Positions 61,086 through 64,000 of a DNA stretch of 64,000 nucleotides are shown here, piece by piece. This stretch comes from Gammaproteobacteria bacterium (GTDB lineage: Bacteria > Pseudomonadota > Gammaproteobacteria > Steroidobacterales > Rariloculaceae). The notes beneath the pieces are model-generated. The model was not told the origin of the DNA. It worked only from the letters and a program-made list of their open reading frames with translations, and searched no databases. Every line of letters starts with the position of its first letter. Within the stretch, counting starts at the first letter, position 1. Made by a program: the position numbers and the translations under genes. The stretch is from assembly GCA_017577365.1 (NCBI GenBank), contig PKRJ01000016.1, positions 5,016-69,015 of the forward strand, read 5' to 3'.

Positions 61086-62297
61086 TCAACCCGTGATCGC
61101 TCGGACGTTCTCCACGATATGGCGAGAAATCGGTATCGCGGACGTTGCGGCCGGCGATGGCGCGTTGCAGACGATCAGCGAGCGATCGGTTCGGAGAAAT
61201 AGAAAGTCCTCGACGACTTCGCCGCTGCGCTTGACGGCTTGAGCGCGGATACCCGCCGGGTACGGGAGCAGGTCGTCGAGACGAAGCTGCGGGCAGTACT
61301 TCTGGGCGCACCGCAAATAGCTTCGCTTCGAAAGTGAATTGCCGAGCTCGGTCAGGCTAGCTCGAAAATGCTTTCGAATGACCTTCCTGAATCCGGGAAA
61401 CGCGAGCATCTCCACGGTGTCGCGAAGACTGAAGTCCGATTTGCGATAACCTTCACGTTTGAACGCAATGACGGCGTTCGGGCCGACGGTCACGGTGCCG
61501 TCGATCATTCTCGTCAGGTGCACGCCCAGAAAGGGGAGGGACGGGTCCGGGATCGGGTAGATCAGGTGTTTGACGATGCGGTTGTGCCGTTCGTGGAGCA
61601 GGAAGTATTCGCCTCGAAACGGAATGATCTGGAAATCCGGATTCAATCCGAGCATCCGGCTCACGCGGTCCGATTGCAGGCCGGCGCACGCGACGAGATA
61701 GCGAGCGGAGAAAGCGCCGCGGGTCGTATGAACGCGCACTTCTCGCGACGACTCGCTGATCGCGGTAACGGGATGATCGAAAAGCAGCGTCCCGCCGTTG
61801 GCTTGAACGAGCTCGCCCATGCGCTCCGCGATTCGAGCGTAACTGACGATCCCGGTCGACGGGACGAGGAAGGCGCCGACGCCCACGACGTTCGGCTCGA
61901 TCTCGCGTAGCGCGCGCTCGTCGAGGACTTCGATATCGATGCCGTTCTCGCCGCAACGTTTCACGAGCGCGTGCATCCTTTCGAGCTCGACGGCATTCGT
62001 CGCGACGAGCAGCTTTCCGCATTCGTCGAATGGGACGTCGTGCTCGCGACAGAACTCCTTCGTTGCCCGGTTGCCCTCTTTGCAGAAGCGGGCCTTGAGG
62101 CTTCCCGGCGCATAATACACGCCGGCATGGATCACGCCGGAGTTGCGGCCCGTTTGATGCTGTGCTGCGGACGACTCTTTTTCGAGCAGCAGGACGGCGC
62201 TGCCGGAATACGCGCGCTGCAACGCCAAGGCGGTGGACATTCCGAGAATGCCGCCGCCGATGACGGCGAAATCGTGCACTCGGCCGCGCGCAGCCAC
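61086..62297 (-). CDS. lhgO: L-2-hydroxyglutarate oxidase/dehydrogenase LhgO
   Basis: FAD enzyme that oxidises L-2-hydroxyglutarate to 2-oxoglutarate, feeding electrons to the membrane quinone pool in E. coli. The 403-residue protein has the dinucleotide-binding start DFAVIGGGILGMSTALALQR, KESSAAQHQTGRNSGVIHAG, VYYAPGSLKARFCKEGNRAT and IPFRGEYFLLHERHNRIVKH, typical of LhgO. The start is a GTG at 62297. The csiD partner gene found in some bacteria is absent. A long empty region lies upstream. Confidence 0.92.
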   Translation of the reverse strand: MAARGRVHDFAVIGGGILGMSTALALQRAYSGSAVLLLEKESSAAQHQTGRNSGVIHAGVYYAPGSLKARFCKEGNRATKEFCREHDVPFDECGKLLVATNAVELERMHALVKRCGENGIDIEVLDERALREIEPNVVGVGAFLVPSTGIVSYARIAERMGELVQANGGTLLFDHPVTAISESSREVRVHTTRGAFSARYLVACAGLQSDRVSRMLGLNPDFQIIPFRGEYFLLHERHNRIVKHLIYPIPDPSLPFLGVHLTRMIDGTVTVGPNAVIAFKREGYRKSDFSLRDTVEMLAFPGFRKVIRKHFRASLTELGNSLSKRSYLRCAQKYCPQLRLDDLLPYPAGIRAQAVKRSGEVVEDFLFLRTDRSLIVCNAPSPAATSAIPISRHIVENVRAITG

Positions 62298-62793
62298 GTG
62301 GCCTCAACTCCGCTGAGGTGGTGAGGAAGACGCGGCGAAGAATAACGAATCGCTGCAAGCGCTGTATAGAGCGCATCCAACGAATGTGCACGACCCGGAA
62401 AGAGGAAAGGCGCACTCGCTGCGCGCGAGGACGATTGAGTGAAGGGCCGGTCGGCACATCGATTGCTCCAGAATCTAGCCTTCGTGCGCCTCGAGATGCT
62501 GTTCACCGGAGTCGCCGATCTCGTCCCAATCGGCTTTCGAGCCGACCCACACGCGTCCGGGTTGTTTCGCTCGACGTTGCCGTAGAGCGGGGACGAAATT
62601 CCATGCCTTGCCAACCTTTCATGCGTGCCGACGTGGCGAACGACCACATCGCGATGCCAATGGCGCTAGAGGGCGTGAATCGGTCGCGTCAGTAGGAGCG
62701 CGAACGATGGCCGGCGCTGAAGAAAGCGTCGCTTCCGCTCGGCGCGTTGAATTTTTCTCGTTTCCGGGCAGCTTTTCGGGTACTTACGGATCC
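62298..62793. other. Intergenic region between lhgO and HNH gene
   Basis: About 500 bases without a credible gene. It is somewhat less GC-rich than its surroundings, with TTTTT near 62752. Only a 5-bp hairpin, GCGCT (62359-62363) with AGCGC (62370-62374), was found. No repeat, tRNA or clear promoter recognised. Short frames here do not resemble genes. Confidence 0.55.
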
Positions 62794-64000
62794 ATGACTG
62801 TGCAAAAGTACAGTTGGTTCCTGTTCATACCGGTGCTTCAGATGAACAGCAATTCCGCCGTCGCCGCGGCCTATGCCCGGCACGCGTCGATCGATGACCT
62901 CGATCGCGCGATCGTCACGCTCGCGAGCCTCATCAACGCCGCGACCTACGATCTGCTCGTCCTCATCCGCCGCTTCGACGAGCGCGCGGGCTGGCTCGCT
63001 TGGGGATTCCAGAGCTGCGCCGAGTGGCTGCATTACCGCTGCGATATCTCACTGAGCGCCGCACGCGAGAAAGTGCGGGTCGCGCATGCGCTGAAGACAC
63101 TGCCGTCGATCGGGCGGGCATTCGCCGAAGGCAAGCTGTCTTACTCGAAGCTGCGCGCGTTGACGCGAGTCGCCGATCGGGACAACGAGGACGAGTTGCT
63201 CGCCTTTGCGTTGAGGACGACCGCGGCGCAGGTCGAGGAGCGCTGCCAAGAGTTGCGCAACGGGAGGACGGAGTCGACCGAGCAGGCGCTCAACGCCTAC
63301 GCGTGCCGCTCTTTGACTTTGCGACACGATCCGCATCGAGGGACGGTCGTGATCACGGTGGAGCTGCCGGCCGAGGCGGGCGAGCTGGTCGACAAGGCGC
63401 TCGATCGGGCGCTCGAGGCGGCCGTGCCTTCGAAGCCGGGCCCCGAGGAGGCCGGCGAGAGCTGGTCCGCCCGACGGGCGGATGCGCTGGTCGCGCTCGC
63501 GAAGGCTTATCTGGGTGGAAGGCAGGGCGATGGAGCTACGACGGCGAATCACTACCAGGTGACGGTGCACGTGGAGGAGTCGGCCCTCCGCGGAAGCGCG
63601 GGGCGGTCGGGGCTACCGATCGAGACGGTGCGGCGGATCGCGTGCGACAGCGATCTGGTCGTCGTGGTCGAGGATCGGGACGGCACTCCGCTGAGCGTCG
63701 GACGCAAGACGCGGACGGTGCCGGCGGCGATACATCGAGCGCTATGGGCGCGAGATCGCGGCTGCCGATTCCCGGGGTGCGGGCGGACGCGATTCGTCGA
63801 AGCGCATCACGTGGTGCATTGGGCGAGGGGCGGGGAGACGAGCCTCGACAATCTGATCCTGCTGTGCTCGACGCATCACATGCTGGTGCACGAGGGCGGA
63901 TTCAGGATCGAGAAGGACTATCGGGACCGGTGGTTCTTCCGGCGGCCGGATGGGCGTGCGGTGCCGGCGTGCGGGTATCGGCCGGAGGATGTGACGGATG
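62794..64000 (+). CDS. DUF222/HNH endonuclease-domain protein, 3' end outside window
   Basis: Protein of the DUF222 (13E12-repeat-like) family with a C-terminal HNH nuclease domain. The frame is open to the window end, about 402 codons. The N-terminal helical part has FDERAGWLAWGFQSCAEWLH and YRCDISLSAAREKVRVAHAL; ALKTLPSIGRAFAEGKLSYS follows. The HNH domain has RDRGCRFPGCGRTRFVEAHH, VVHWARGGETSLDNLILLCS and THHMLVHEGG, with cysteine pairs and the catalytic His-His. The first ATG (MTVQKYSWFLFIPV) may be replaced by one at 62842 (MNSNSAVAAAYARHAS), which fits the family better. It often occurs in many copies per genome. Confidence 0.9.
   Translation, partial: MTVQKYSWFLFIPVLQMNSNSAVAAAYARHASIDDLDRAIVTLASLINAATYDLLVLIRRFDERAGWLAWGFQSCAEWLHYRCDISLSAAREKVRVAHALKTLPSIGRAFAEGKLSYSKLRALTRVADRDNEDELLAFALRTTAAQVEERCQELRNGRTESTEQALNAYACRSLTLRHDPHRGTVVITVELPAEAGELVDKALDRALEAAVPSKPGPEEAGESWSARRADALVALAKAYLGGRQGDGATTANHYQVTVHVEESALRGSAGRSGLPIETVRRIACDSDLVVVVEDRDGTPLSVGRKTRTVPAAIHRALWARDRGCRFPGCGRTRFVEAHHVVHWARGGETSLDNLILLCSTHHMLVHEGGFRIEKDYRDRWFFRRPDGRAVPACGYRPEDVTD

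Overview
This window is GC-rich chromosomal DNA, densely coded on both strands, and almost certainly from a gammaproteobacterium. The evidence is conserved gene order: rnr-rlmB-rpsF-rpsR-(DUF2232)-rplI-dnaB, ffh...rpsP-rimM-trmD-rplS, bepA-bcp-gcvR facing dapA-(BamC-like lipoprotein), groESL behind a CIRCE element, and a complete suf operon with its own Rrf2 regulator. GC content and gene set suggest a Xanthomonadales/Nevskiales/Steroidobacterales-like environmental lineage, but the genus cannot be fixed from sequence reading. No tRNA, rRNA, CRISPR array, insertion sequence or prophage was found.

Layout. 1-5800: translation and replication housekeeping (RNase R 3' part, RlmB, S6, S18, L9, DnaB). 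5800-7650: FHA protein and PP2C phosphatase, transcribed leftward. 7900-14600: RadA, a CorC/CBS membrane protein, Ffh, a composite palindromic repeat, then the S16-RimM-TrmD-L19 operon. 14600-20200: TRAP transporter with a TatT-type lipoprotein, followed by SppA. 20200-29000: MBL hydrolase, Hsp15, and a leftward sufR-B-C-D-S-U-T-sixA operon behind an IscR-type operator. 29000-33400: BepA, Bcp, GcvR, DapA, a tiny BamC-like lipoprotein and a DUF4383 protein. 33600-38000: ATPase-permease-adaptor export cassette. 38000-41300: EF-hand protein, two multi-haem cytochrome c genes and an NmrA-like protein. 41400-49000: hydrolase, rhomboid protease, groESL, and a cassette of a small protein, a two-domain glycosyltransferase and a GH130 enzyme. 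49000-51300: ECF sigma, membrane anti-sigma candidate and PDZ protein. 51300-55000: DsbA-like protein, AlkB, a luciferase-like flavoprotein and an ECF42-type sigma factor. 55000-56550: AmtB behind a sigma-54 promoter. 56650-62300: amidohydrolase, DjlA, HemW, DUF2236/MpaB-like protein and LhgO. 62800-64000: start of a DUF222/HNH endonuclease running off the window.

Genes are tightly packed, with many ATGA/GTGA/TGATG overlaps that suggest translational coupling. Several perfect hairpins mark operon ends; two of them (near 40300 and 55000) have U-tracts and are convincing intrinsic terminators for leftward genes. Most long ORFs antisense to real genes are by-products of high GC and were left out. 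The least explained parts are the glycosyltransferase/GH130 cassette, the composite repeat at 12294-12411, the truncated BamC-like gene, the sigma/anti-sigma/PDZ cassette and the sigma factor coupled to a flavoprotein.
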